The notes below the pieces were generated by a model that was not told the origin of the DNA, made no database searches, and worked only from the letters and a program-made list of their open reading frames with translations. From CAYSCZ01 sp964429655 (lineage in GTDB: Bacteria; Bacteroidota; Bacteroidia; Cytophagales; Cyclobacteriaceae), in assembly GCA_964429655.1 (NCBI GenBank), contig CAYSCZ010000016.1, forward strand, positions 1 to 54,843: a stretch of DNA of 54,843 bases. The letters run 5' to 3'. The translations under genes and the position numbers were made by a program. This document shows, one piece after another, positions 1 through 8,324 of the stretch; within the stretch, counting starts at the first letter, position 1, and every line of letters starts with the position of its first letter.

Positions 1-105
1 TATTGGCTCGTCACCATAGCGATGCTGTGCCTCCTCGACCTAAGTGCCTGATTTTTAAAGCTTTAACCCTTCATGACAAAATTCCAATGACAAATTTGGG
101 TTAAA
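1..105 (-). mobile_element. Partial copy of 165-bp palindromic MITE-like element (copy 1)
   Basis: The window opens inside this copy. It holds the central hairpin (CATAGC/GCTGTG arms near 16-29), the conserved CTAAGTGCCTGATTT arm, and the terminal segment ending in TTTGGG at 95-100 followed by TTAAA at 101-105. It is near-identical to the right part of the copy at 30459-30633 and lies in the same orientation. The other end is outside the window. It sits just downstream of the DUF1080 gene. Confidence 0.85.
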
Positions 106-118
106 GCGTGCCGTTTTT

Positions 119-150
119 TATAAAAAAATGACTTCTCAAGGAGAAGTCAT
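119..150 (-). terminator. Rho-independent terminator of the DUF1080 gene
   Basis: A perfect 10-bp stem (ATGACTTCTC at 128-137, GAGAAGTCAT at 141-150) closes a 3-nt loop. Read on the minus strand it is followed by a run of seven T. It lies about 30 bp past the stop of the minus-strand gene ending at 183. Confidence 0.75.
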
Positions 151-182
151 CTTTGATAAAGATTAAGAAATGAATGTGAGTC

Positions 183-995
183 TTAAAGCGCTTTTATTTT
201 AATGTTACGGAACCACACATTATCTCCATGATCCTGCAGCCCAATATAGCCCTCCATGGCAATATCTCCCCAATTTGGATTCAAATCAGGCCATTTACTT
301 ACAGCAATTAATGCTTTCATTCTGTCTGATCCTATGGTATACTGCACCACGGTATCTCCATTTTGAATGTGTGTAATTTCATTGTCAATGGCCAATACTT
401 CTGCCTGGTTCCATGTATTTGGCCCTTTAAAATTTTGAGGGTCTGCCGGGATCATATCGTATAAAGATCCTGCCATACGATTACCATCTTTGCCTAAGTT
501 TGCATCCGGGTGGTTTTCATTGTCTAATACCTGCATTTCGGGAGCGGTCTTCCAGATATAATCGTATTCAGGGAGTTCACGTCCCCGGTAGAATATTCCT
601 GCGTTAGCTCCACTGTCTACCATCCACTCAACTTTAAAGTGGAAATTACCAAATTTTTCATCATAGATGATATCTCCACCATCTTTTGCACCAGATTCTC
701 CTCTTCCTGAGCCCTGGATTTGAATAGCCTGTTTTTCTTCATCAATTATCCAGGCAGCTGGAAAATTCTCTTTTTGGTATCCTCTCCATCCTTCTGTGGA
801 TTCTCCATCAAAAAGAAGCATCCATCCATCCGATTTCTCAGCTTCTGAAAGCGTGTTGGCTTTTATCTCTTCCATATCTGGGGCTTCTGGTTCTTCTAAA
901 GCTGTACTTTCTTCTGTAGATTTTTTCCCCTGATTGCAAGCAGTAACAATCAGAATTATAAGTACAATTACTAAGGAATAATTTTTCACTAACAT
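183..995 (-). CDS. DUF1080 (3-keto-disaccharide hydrolase family) lipoprotein
   Basis: Predicted surface or periplasmic lipoprotein of 270 residues. Residues 1-19 form a signal peptide ending in the lipobox VTAC, with Cys20 as lipidation site. A single concanavalin-like DUF1080 domain covers about 55-270, with the typical start DGWMLLFDGESTEGW and the later APEMQVLDN and NTWNQAEV motifs. Members of this family have been linked to cleavage of 3-keto-glycosides or bind carbohydrates. The next gene upstream (40 bp, same strand) is an exported Gfo/Idh/MocA oxidoreductase, a common partner in Bacteroidota, so a shared sugar-oxidation role is a reasonable inference. Substrate unknown. A terminator follows. 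Confidence 0.88.
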   Translation of the reverse strand: MLVKNYSLVIVLIILIVTACNQGKKSTEESTALEEPEAPDMEEIKANTLSEAEKSDGWMLLFDGESTEGWRGYQKENFPAAWIIDEEKQAIQIQGSGRGESGAKDGGDIIYDEKFGNFHFKVEWMVDSGANAGIFYRGRELPEYDYIWKTAPEMQVLDNENHPDANLGKDGNRMAGSLYDMIPADPQNFKGPNTWNQAEVLAIDNEITHIQNGDTVVQYTIGSDRMKALIAVSKWPDLNPNWGDIAMEGYIGLQDHGDNVWFRNIKIKAL

Positions 996-1035
996 TTTTT
1001 TATATTTTGATTTTAAAAATTAAAAAACCTATCAT

Positions 1036-2553
1036 TCAGCTTGGCATTTCAGGTAAAGACCAGCCATCCCGGTAAGTATGTTTGACAAGTTCTGAAGCAA
1101 ATGCTTTAGCAGACATTGGATCAGTCCATGTTTTATCAAAAGTAGGATGACCATCTTCAATCTGGAATCCATCTTTAATCACCATTTTGATCTCTTCATC
1201 ATCAGTAATATTCGTAAACTTCATTTTCTCACCGTCCCATTCCAGTTCTTTGTTAAGGCTTTGTAATCTTACAGCCATGACGCCCATGACCACCATTTCA
1301 TTGAAAGGGCCGGATTCTGCAAAGTCTGAAGTTGTTGGTTTACGGCTTTCCGGATTTTCTTTGCAGGCCCTTACCCAATCCATTTCATGGCCTCCTTCTC
1401 CCCATGCTTTTCCTACTTCTTCACCTACTCTTCGTTCAGTCTTTTTTACATCTGGGCTCCTGCCCGAAAGTAATTCAGGTTCAACACCATAGCATCCAAT
1501 GTGGAGTATATCTTTTGAGCCATAAAAGAAACTTCCGCCGCCTGCTTTATTAGGATTTTTTCCAACGGGCCAGTTTTCCGGTAGTTCAGGCCTTATGCCA
1601 CCATCATACCAATATACTTCAACCTCGGGCATCTTTGTTCTTCCAACTTTATCCCTTTCAGGAAAAATTAATTTTACTGACTGGGCATTAGGGGCACAAT
1701 TTTCAAGCAATAATGTAGAGCTACCCTGCGCCTTAATTGGGTAACCTAGTTTAAGTCCTTCAAATACAGGATGCAATATATGGCATGCCATATCACCAAG
1801 AGCGCCTGTTCCATAATTCCACCATCCCCTCCAATTCCAGGGGTGATAAATTTCATTGTAAGGCACCATTTTGGCTGGCCCTGTAAACAGTTCCCAGTTT
1901 AATGTATCAGGTACCCAATGACCTTGTTCGGGCGTGTTAAGTCCTTGGGGCCAAATGGGACGGTCAGTGAACGATTCTACTTTTGTAACTTCCCCAATTT
2001 CACCATTCCATATCCATTCACAGGCTTTAGCAACTCCATCGCCAGAGGCACCCTGATTACCCATTTGGGTTGCTACTTTATATTTTGCGGCTAATTTGGT
2101 TAGCAGTCTTGATTCATATACAGAATGCGTAAGTGGTTTTTGGAGGTAAATGTGCTTGCCCATCGTTATGGCGTGAGCAGCTGTAATTGCATGGGTATGG
2201 TCAGCGGTAGCAATGACCACAGCATCGATCTGATCACCCATTTCATCATACAATTTTCTCCAGTCCCAATACTTTTTTGCTTTAGGAAAATCACTAAAAG
2301 CCTTTGTAGAATACTTCCAATCAACATCACAGAGTGCTACAATATTCTCCGATTTCATATTCATGAGGTTTCTACGACCCATGCCCCCCACGCCTACTCC
2401 TGCAATATTAAGCTTGTCACTCGGAGGTGTGTGGCCTAATCCGGATACGACCGTACTTGGAACTATAGTGACTCCCGCCGCAAAAGCGCTGCTTCTTTTC
2501 ATAAAATCTCTCCTTGAGGAGTCTGTGTTTAAGTTTTCTTTATTATTTTTCAT
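1036..2553 (-). CDS. Tat-exported Gfo/Idh/MocA family oxidoreductase
   Basis: NAD(P)-dependent sugar or polyol oxidoreductase of 505 residues. The N-terminus carries a twin-arginine signal (SSRRDFMKRSS, Arg14-Arg15) and a hydrophobic stretch, so it is exported folded, probably with its cofactor bound. The Rossmann glycine motif GVGVGGMG lies near residues 52-59, and LQKPLTHS near 139 matches the EKP catalytic motif with Gln in place of Glu. Length and the aromatic-rich middle fit the long Bacteroidota subfamily. It is in line with the DUF1080 lipoprotein downstream and is preceded on the opposite strand by a broken cytochrome c gene. Substrate cannot be read from sequence. Confidence 0.9.
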   Translation of the reverse strand: MKNNKENLNTDSSRRDFMKRSSAFAAGVTIVPSTVVSGLGHTPPSDKLNIAGVGVGGMGRRNLMNMKSENIVALCDVDWKYSTKAFSDFPKAKKYWDWRKLYDEMGDQIDAVVIATADHTHAITAAHAITMGKHIYLQKPLTHSVYESRLLTKLAAKYKVATQMGNQGASGDGVAKACEWIWNGEIGEVTKVESFTDRPIWPQGLNTPEQGHWVPDTLNWELFTGPAKMVPYNEIYHPWNWRGWWNYGTGALGDMACHILHPVFEGLKLGYPIKAQGSSTLLLENCAPNAQSVKLIFPERDKVGRTKMPEVEVYWYDGGIRPELPENWPVGKNPNKAGGGSFFYGSKDILHIGCYGVEPELLSGRSPDVKKTERRVGEEVGKAWGEGGHEMDWVRACKENPESRKPTTSDFAESGPFNEMVVMGVMAVRLQSLNKELEWDGEKMKFTNITDDEEIKMVIKDGFQIEDGHPTFDKTWTDPMSAKAFASELVKHTYRDGWSLPEMPS

Positions 2554-2680
2554 TGTTTAAGATAATTTTTGATATGAAAATTCCCCAAAAATTAAGGAAT
2601 AAATTAAAATTATGGCAATAATCGGCCCATTTTCAAACCTAACTTTTATATGTTAATAATTGACACTAGGACTTATTAGA

Positions 2681-3332
2681 ATGAATATGCTTAATATTAG
2701 AAAAGTGCAATTTCCAGCCATACTTATAATGCTTCCAGCATTCCTAATGGATTGTACGTCCAGGAGATCAAAAGATATATCAAATGAAAAAAGGAGGTTG
2801 AGGAAGCAGGCAAAGTTGAGAAGAAGGAAATGGAGCCTGGGAAAAACATCTATCAAAAGTATTGTATGACCTGTCATTTAGCCGACGGAGAGGGGATAGC
2901 TGGATTATAACGACCATTTAACCCAGATTTGTCATTGGAATTTTGTCATGAAGGGTTAAAGCCCAAAAAATCAGGCACTTAGGTCGAGGAGGCATAGCAT
3001 CGCTATGGTGACGAGCCAATAACATGTTAAGTGTCTGATTTGAAGTGATTTAACCATGTAATAAAAAGTCTAATGACAGTTCTGGGTTTAATGCAACTGG
3101 TTGGATAAGTGGTGATAAAGAGCGGTTAAGAAGGATCATGCTACAAGGAATAGATGGGGAGATAAAGGTCAAAAGCCCAATGTATAATCAAGCGATGGCC
3201 TCCCATAGTTATTTGTTTGTTAAATAAGTGTCAGATGTCCTAACTTATATAAGAACAAATTTTGATAATAATTCAGGAAAGATAACTGTGAAAGAAGTGT
3301 TTATGGTAAGGGATTCCTTAGAAAATATATGA
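2681..3332 (+). pseudogene. Broken cytochrome c lipoprotein gene interrupted by the MITE-like element
   Basis: Remnant of a small c-type cytochrome. The start at 2681 gives a lipoprotein-like leader ending LMDC. The haem motif CMTCH is at 2863-2877, and after the element come WISGDKERLRRIMLQGIDGE and VSDVLTYIRTNF, typical of cytochrome c domains associated with PQQ sugar dehydrogenases. Lesions: one base missing in the A6 run at 2787-2792, TAA at 2908, the element with TTTAA duplication at 2917-3091, and TAA at 3225. Removing the element plus one duplication and adding one A gives a 160-codon frame containing only the two nonsense codons. It may once have accepted electrons for a neighbouring oxidoreductase. 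Confidence 0.85.
2917..3091 (+). mobile_element. Complete 165-bp MITE-like element with TTTAA target duplication (copy 2)
   Basis: The element body is 2922-3086, flanked by TTTAA at 2917-2921 and 3087-3091. The ends are imperfect inverted repeats: CCCAGATTTGTCATTGGA inward from 2922 and CCCAGAACTGTCATTAGA inward from 3086 on the other strand (15 of 18 match). The centre is a palindrome with CATAGC/GCTATG arms. There is no coding capacity, so a transposase must have acted in trans. It interrupts the cytochrome c gene, and excision with one TTTAA rejoins the frame. Confidence 0.88.
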
Positions 3333-3372
3333 TAAAAATCAATCGGGATAGTGATACATACTGGGTTAAGTA

Positions 3373-3849
3373 ATGATCAAAAATGTAATTTTATTAATGC
3401 AACTAAAAAATTTAGATATGGATTTATCTAATACCATTGAATCAGTAATGTCCAAAAATGTGAAGACCATAGCGTTGGACAGTCCCCTATCAACAGCCAA
3501 CAGATTATTTGTAAAAAATAAAATACGTCATTTACCTGTTGTAAATAAAGGACAATTAGTAGGGATCCTAAGTCATACTGATCTATTAAGGCTAAGTTTT
3601 GGGAGTACTTTTGGTACTGAGGAATCAAATGACAATACAATTCTTGATATGCTCACAATAGAACATGTAATGCAGAATAATCCAACCATTGTTTATCCAA
3701 AAACCACAATATGGGAGGCAGTTAAGGTTCTTAGTAACGCAGTATTCCATGCGCTTCCGGTGGTTGATGATAAGGGTAAGGTGATAGGGATACTTACTAC
3801 AACCGACATCCTGAAATATGTCCTTGAATATAGTCTGGAGAAAGTGTAA
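3373..3849 (+). CDS. Two-CBS-domain protein
   Basis: Cytosolic protein of up to 158 residues made only of a CBS pair (Bateman module): the first domain from about IESVMSKNVKTIAL to GILSHTDLLRLS, the second from IEHVMQNNPTIVYP to GILTTTDILKYV. Such stand-alone pairs bind adenine nucleotides and regulate partner proteins; the partner is unknown. The start is uncertain: an internal ATG at 3418 (residue 16) gives 143 residues and still covers both domains, and no clear ribosome binding site decides. A hairpin terminator follows directly. Confidence 0.85.
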   Translation: MIKNVILLMQLKNLDMDLSNTIESVMSKNVKTIALDSPLSTANRLFVKNKIRHLPVVNKGQLVGILSHTDLLRLSFGSTFGTEESNDNTILDMLTIEHVMQNNPTIVYPKTTIWEAVKVLSNAVFHALPVVDDKGKVIGILTTTDILKYVLEYSLEKV

Positions 3850-3853
3850 TAAA

Positions 3854-3880
3854 AAAGGACCTAGTGTGAGAAGGTCCTTT
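3854..3880. terminator. Bidirectional terminator between CBS gene and tsf
   Basis: The stem AAAGGACC (3854-3861) pairs with GGTCCTTT (3873-3880) around an 11-nt loop, with A residues before and T residues within the stem. The convergent genes end at 3849 (plus) and 3903 (minus), so one hairpin can serve both. Confidence 0.7.
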
Positions 3881-3902
3881 CATAATTCAAATTCCAGAAA
3901 AG

Positions 3903-4730
3903 CTATCCAATTGTTATACGAATGAATTTTTCTACGGTAAGTCCCCTGGAGACGCCATCAAGATATTTACCGACGCTCATGCTGTTGTCTTTCACAAAGG
4001 GTTGGCTAAGTAAAGTGTTTTCCATAAAAAATTTATTAAGCTTACCCTGAGCAATTTTTTCTAACATGTTTTCAGGCTTGCCTTCAGCTTTGGCCTGCTC
4101 TATACCAATTTGTAATTCCTGCTCTATTACTTCCTTGTCAATGCCATCTTTGTCAACTGCCACCGGACGCATAGCAGCTATTTGCATTGCTACGTCCCTG
4201 CCGGCAACCGTTATTTCAGCACCATTAACATTTTTAAGTCCCACTAATACGCCTATTTTGGAACCATGTATATAGGATACGACTGCTTCTCCGGTTAACT
4301 TTTCTAAATTTTTTATTTCAATTTTTTCTCCGATTTTTCCAATCAATTCAGAGATTTTTTCCTCTATGCTTAAGTCACCAAGTTTCAGTGCTTTTAATTC
4401 ATCAATTGTAGATACGTTATTGGTAAACGCCTGATCCAGTATTTTTTCGCCAAGGTCGACAAATTCACCATTCTTCGCCACAAAATCGGTTTCACAAGTT
4501 AATGATATCATCATAGCCTCTTTTTTATCTTCGCTGGTGTTTACAAGGATTATACCTTCTGAGGTTTCCCTGTCTGCCCTTGAAGCTGAAACTTTTTGAC
4601 CCTTTTTCCTTAACAATTCGATTGCCTTATCAAAGTCCCCGTTTGATTCTACCAAGGCTTTTTTACAATCCATCATACCTGCTCCGGTCATCTGGCGTAG
4701 TTTGTTGACATCTTTTGCTGAAATTCCCAT
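3903..4730 (-). CDS. tsf: Elongation factor Ts
   Basis: Guanine-nucleotide exchange factor for EF-Tu, 275 residues. The N-terminal UBA-like domain (ISAKDVNKLRQMTGAGMMDC) and the exchange core motif CETDFVAKNGEF are both present. The start is placed at 4730 because the family begins with M-x-I-[ST]-A; the frame stays open to 4766 but the extra 12 residues do not belong to the family. It is the last gene of the rplM-rpsI-rpsB-tsf operon, about 96 bp after rpsB, and ends at a bidirectional terminator. Confidence 0.96.
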   Translation of the reverse strand: MGISAKDVNKLRQMTGAGMMDCKKALVESNGDFDKAIELLRKKGQKVSASRADRETSEGIILVNTSEDKKEAMMISLTCETDFVAKNGEFVDLGEKILDQAFTNNVSTIDELKALKLGDLSIEEKISELIGKIGEKIEIKNLEKLTGEAVVSYIHGSKIGVLVGLKNVNGAEITVAGRDVAMQIAAMRPVAVDKDGIDKEVIEQELQIGIEQAKAEGKPENMLEKIAQGKLNKFFMENTLLSQPFVKDNSMSVGKYLDGVSRGLTVEKFIRITIG

Positions 4731-4826
4731 GATTTTTTGATTTTTTTTTAAATAAAAATTGAACACTGAAAGAGATCAATGTTCAATTTATTTAAGTTTT
4801 GAAGTATGTTATATTTTAGTTAAATA

Positions 4827-5600
4827 TTAATTAACAGTTTCTTCTTCTTTTTGATCCATCTCTTTTTTCTTGTCCTCTTCCTCTTTTAATATAGCTTCTT
4901 CTTTGTCCTTTCTTCTTTCGTTAAGGCCTTGTTCAACAGTTTTTCCAATGTATTTTGTAATAATTTCAATAGAATTGAATGCATCATCATTCGCAGGTAT
5001 TGGATATTCCACAAAGTTTGGATTCGAATTGGTATCCACAATAGCAAAGACCGGTATATTCAGTTTTTGTGCTTCAGATATGGCAATATGCTCTCTTTTG
5101 ATATCAACTATAAACAAAGCTGCCGGAAGTCTGGTTAAATCAGATATACCGCCTAAAGTCCTCTCCAGTTTTTCACGTTCCCTACCAATCATTAATCGTT
5201 CACGCTTTGCCATGTTCTGATAAGCTTCATCTTTCATCATTTTATCGATCGAGGCCATCTTTTTAAGGCTTTTTCTTATGGTGGAAAAGTTGGTAAGCAT
5301 ACCTCCCAGCCATCTTTCAGTCACATGTGGCATATTTAACCTTTCGGCTTCTTTTGCCACAAGGTCTTTTGCCTGCTTTTTTGTGGCTACAAACATCACC
5401 TTTCTCCCGGATCTGACGATTGCTTTAATGGCTTCTCCTGCATCTTTTAAACAAACAAGTGTTTTATTGAGATCAATGATGTGTATACCATTTTTCTCCA
5501 TGAAAATGAATGGAGCCATTCTAGGGTCCCATTTTCTTGTCAGGTGTCCAAAGTGCACACCTGCATCTAGCAGCTCCTTATGTGTAATATTATCCATCAA
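4827..5600 (-). CDS. rpsB: 30S ribosomal protein S2
   Basis: Small-subunit protein S2, 257 residues, with the family start THKELLDAGVHFGH and the motifs HIIDLNKT, RWLGGMLTNF and PVFAIVDTNSNP. The C-terminus is a charged Lys/Glu tail of about 30 residues, common in this phylum. Start could be 5600 or the adjacent Met at 5597. It lies 6 bp after rpsI and precedes tsf, the usual rpsB-tsf pairing. Confidence 0.96.
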   Translation of the reverse strand: MMDNITHKELLDAGVHFGHLTRKWDPRMAPFIFMEKNGIHIIDLNKTLVCLKDAGEAIKAIVRSGRKVMFVATKKQAKDLVAKEAERLNMPHVTERWLGGMLTNFSTIRKSLKKMASIDKMMKDEAYQNMAKRERLMIGREREKLERTLGGISDLTRLPAALFIVDIKREHIAISEAQKLNIPVFAIVDTNSNPNFVEYPIPANDDAFNSIEIITKYIGKTVEQGLNERRKDKEEAILKEEEDKKKEMDQKEEETVN

Positions 5601-5606
5601 TCAATT

Positions 5607-5993
5607 TTATCGTTTACTGAACTGGAATCTTCTTCTTGCTTTTCTTCTGCCATATTTCTTTCTCTCCACCATTCTGGAATCCCTCACGAGATAGCCTTCT
5701 TTTTTAAGCGGGGACCTGTACTCGTTGTCTATTTGCGTCAACGCTCTGGCCATGGCTAATCTTATTGCTTCGGCCTGTCCTGTTAGTCCTCCACCTTTTA
5801 CATTGATCTTAATATCCTGTTTCCCGTCTTCTTCTACTTTGACTAGTGGTTGCTTTACAATTGTCTGAAGTATTTCTGAGGGGAAATAATTCTCTATCGG
5901 GCGTTCATTGATGGTGATGTTTCCTCCACCACTTTTCATGTATAATCTGGCGACAGAAGTTTTTCTTCTACCTATGGTGTTAATATATGCCAT
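5607..5993 (-). CDS. rpsI: 30S ribosomal protein S9
   Basis: Protein S9, 128 residues, normal length for the family. It shows the N-terminal NTIGRRKTSVARLYMKSG, the central GGGLTGQAEAIRLAMARAL and the basic C-terminal tail KARRRFQFSKR that reaches the P-site tRNA. The start codon overlaps the last base of rplM, so the two are translationally coupled in the usual L13-S9 order. Confidence 0.97.
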   Translation of the reverse strand: MAYINTIGRRKTSVARLYMKSGGGNITINERPIENYFPSEILQTIVKQPLVKVEEDGKQDIKINVKGGGLTGQAEAIRLAMARALTQIDNEYRSPLKKEGYLVRDSRMVERKKYGRRKARRRFQFSKR

Positions 5994-6436
5994 TAGAATT
6001 TCATTTCTTTAGGTTGCTGAGCTTCATGTGGATGCTCGTTTGAATTGTAAACGTAGAGGTTCTTTATAATTTTTCTGCCCAGCCTGTTTTTTGGCAACAT
6101 ACCTTGAACCGCTTTTTCTATTAAAATACTTGATGACTTAGCTTTTATTTCTCTCGGTGTGCTTACTCTTTGACCTCCAGGATATCCTGTATGCCTCACA
6201 TATTTTTTATTTGTCCATTTTTTGCCGGTCAATCTTATGTGATCTGCATTGATGACAATGACGTTATCGCCACAATCCACATGGGGGGTAAAGCAGGCTT
6301 TATGCTTACCTCTTATTATTTTAGCAATATCGCTTGCCACTCTGCCTAAAACCTGATTTTTAGCGTCAACTAAAAACCAATTTTTTTCAATATTTTCTTT
6401 AGACAGCGATATGGTTTTGTAACTTAATGAATCCAC
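5993..6436 (-). CDS. rplM: 50S ribosomal protein L13
   Basis: Protein L13, 147 residues, first gene of the operon. It shows WFLVDAKNQVLGRVASDIA, the GKHKACFTPHVDCGDNVIVI block and the AVQGMLPKNRLGRK motif. A strong phylum-type promoter is visible 40-70 bp upstream (6477-6509), and the roughly 40-nt leader is rich in A and T. Confidence 0.97.
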   Translation of the reverse strand: MDSLSYKTISLSKENIEKNWFLVDAKNQVLGRVASDIAKIIRGKHKACFTPHVDCGDNVIVINADHIRLTGKKWTNKKYVRHTGYPGGQRVSTPREIKAKSSSILIEKAVQGMLPKNRLGRKIIKNLYVYNSNEHPHEAQQPKEMKF

Positions 6437-6476
6437 TACTTATTAATTTTTATTAAATCCTTCCAAAAAAAGGAGT

Positions 6477-6509
6477 GCAAAGATAAATTCATGATAATTT
6501 AATTGCAAA
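6477..6509 (-). promoter_or_regulatory. Bacteroidota-type promoter of the rplM operon
   Basis: On the minus strand TATCTTTGC (6485-6477) is an exact match to the -7 consensus TAnnTTTGc, and TTTG (6509-6506) lies 20 bp upstream as the -33 element. It stands about 40 bp before the L13 start. Confidence 0.65.
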
Positions 6510-6519
6510 TAATAAAAAT

Positions 6520-7239
6520 TTAATACTTGTTTTTTTCTAATTGATCCAGCAAAACTCTAAAATCTTTTGGATAATCTGCAGAATTTATAATCTTCTCGTT
6601 AGCCATATTAAAATAGGAGATGCTGTAGGCATGAAGCGCAGTGCGTTTAATCAAAGGCTGTTCATCCTCCCATTTTTTTAATTTGTAATTTTTTTTAACC
6701 GAAGATAAATAAAACGGATTACCATGGTAGAGCACATCTCCAACTATCGGAAAACCAATGTAAGAGAGATGAAAACGTATTTGATGTTTCCTTCCCGTAA
6801 CAGGGTTACACTTCAATAATGAATGTTTTTTGTAAGCTTTTAGTGTATTAATGATGGTAAGGGAAGGTTTACCGTCAGGGTCAAAACTTACTTTTTCTGC
6901 ATTAATGGATCCTATGGGCGCATCTATTTCTTCATTTTTGAAATTTTTAATTTTTTCAATCACACAGTGATATACTTTCTCTATATCACGATTTTGAAAC
7001 TGTAAAGCAATGTGTTTGTAGGCTTTTTCATTTTTAGCCAATATCATGATCCCTGAGGTCTCCTTATCTAATCTGTGACACGGGGATAAGTTATCGGAGT
7101 GTTTTTTAGCTAGTTTAAGCAGCGTAATTTTATCATTTCTATCATCCAATGATGCTAAAAATGGCGGCTTATTTACTGCGAGGATATCATCATCTTCGGC
7201 AATAAATAAGTCATCGAATTTTAATTTGTTAAGCTTCAC
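6520..7239 (-). CDS. RluA-family RNA pseudouridine synthase
   Basis: Cytosolic enzyme of 239 residues that isomerises uridine to pseudouridine in rRNA or tRNA. The catalytic aspartate lies in SPCHRLDKETSGIMILAK, followed by the C-terminal motif NPVTGRKHQIRFHLSYIGFP. There is no S4 domain, which is the short RluA/RluC-like form, so the target site cannot be named. It starts within the stop region of the upstream histidine kinase gene (4-bp overlap) and so belongs to that operon. Confidence 0.9.
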   Translation of the reverse strand: MKLNKLKFDDLFIAEDDDILAVNKPPFLASLDDRNDKITLLKLAKKHSDNLSPCHRLDKETSGIMILAKNEKAYKHIALQFQNRDIEKVYHCVIEKIKNFKNEEIDAPIGSINAEKVSFDPDGKPSLTIINTLKAYKKHSLLKCNPVTGRKHQIRFHLSYIGFPIVGDVLYHGNPFYLSSVKKNYKLKKWEDEQPLIKRTALHAYSISYFNMANEKIINSADYPKDFRVLLDQLEKNKY

Positions 7240-8324
7240 TCGCTATTCTCCCTGACTATTTCTTTTTTATTATTAGCTGTCGAGGGGTTTTTGCTTTTTA
7301 AATAAAAACTGAAGGTTGATCCCTCATCAACTTTACTTTCCACTTCAACTTTAGTATCGTGTGCCTCAATGATGTGCTTTACGATCGCCAGGCCAAGCCC
7401 TGTTCCTCCTTTTTCTTTAGACCTGCTTTTTTCCACCCTGTAGAAGCGTTCAAATATTCTTTTGATGTCCTTCTCAGGTATCCCTCTGCCATTATCCTTC
7501 ACTAGAATTTTGACTAAGTCGCCATCAGGTTTAAAATCTACCTCAGCAAAGCCACCTTTTTTAGTATACTTTATTGCGTTGGAGATAAGGTTTAGCATTA
7601 CCTGATATAATCTTTGATAGTCTGCATAAACAAATATCTGCTTATTTTGATTATTTGATATTCTTAATTCTATCTCCTTTTTATCAGCTTTGCCTTCTAA
7701 CTGATCGAATACTTCCCGACAAAGATCATATAAGTCAAAATATTCAAAATGCATCTTAATCTCTCCGGTTTCCATTTGTGAGATTGTAAGCAGGTCTTGT
7801 ACGATTATATCGAGGCCATCAAGGCTTTTAGCGGCTTTTTTGAGAAACTTATTGCGAACTTTTTTATCCTCAATAGCACCATCTAATAAAGTGTGGACAA
7901 AACCCTGGGCTGCAAAAATTGGTGTTTTTAATTCGTGGGATACGTCTGCGATGAATTCCCTGCGGAAGTTTTCCATTTTCTTCAGCTCATCTATTTCTTT
8001 TTGTTTGTCCTGAGCATAAGAAAAAATTTCACGATTAATAATTCGCAGTGGATTTATGGAATTATACCAGGTCCCTTTCTTCGAGCCGAATGAAAAACTA
8101 TCTCTTTTGACTTCCTCCAGTGCCTCATAAATTTCATTGATGTGTTTAAAGAATAGAAATTCAAGGACTAAACGTGTCAGGATATAACCTGAACCAAAAG
8201 TGAGGAAAAAGGTAACGGCTATTTCTGTATTGGTTGCGGATTCTAGTAATGATAAAAACAGGGATGTTATTACTCCGATGCAAGTAGAAATTAAAAGGGC
8301 AATTGCACGGGAATTTAAAATCAT
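7236..8324 (-). CDS. PhoR-like membrane sensor histidine kinase
   Basis: Membrane sensor kinase of 362 residues. Two hydrophobic segments lie at about 5-26 and 36-60 with almost no periplasmic loop, then a linker and the dimerisation domain with phospho-acceptor FIADVSHELKTPI (His near 130). The ATPase domain shows NLISNAIKYTKKGG, DNGRGIP and GGTGLGLAIVKH. No PAS or HAMP domain is obvious. It directly follows its response regulator with no intergenic base. Overall form resembles PhoR-type kinases, but phosphate sensing is not shown by the sequence. Confidence 0.9.
   Translation of the reverse strand: MILNSRAIALLISTCIGVITSLFLSLLESATNTEIAVTFFLTFGSGYILTRLVLEFLFFKHINEIYEALEEVKRDSFSFGSKKGTWYNSINPLRIINREIFSYAQDKQKEIDELKKMENFRREFIADVSHELKTPIFAAQGFVHTLLDGAIEDKKVRNKFLKKAAKSLDGLDIIVQDLLTISQMETGEIKMHFEYFDLYDLCREVFDQLEGKADKKEIELRISNNQNKQIFVYADYQRLYQVMLNLISNAIKYTKKGGFAEVDFKPDGDLVKILVKDNGRGIPEKDIKRIFERFYRVEKSRSKEKGGTGLGLAIVKHIIEAHDTKVEVESKVDEGSTFSFYLKSKNPSTANNKKEIVRENSE

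Noticed and set aside
2917..3091. Reading the palindromic repeats as REP sequences of an IS200-type (RAYT) system
   Set aside because: REP units are shorter and do not show terminal inverted repeats with a fixed 5-bp target duplication, which all three complete copies have.
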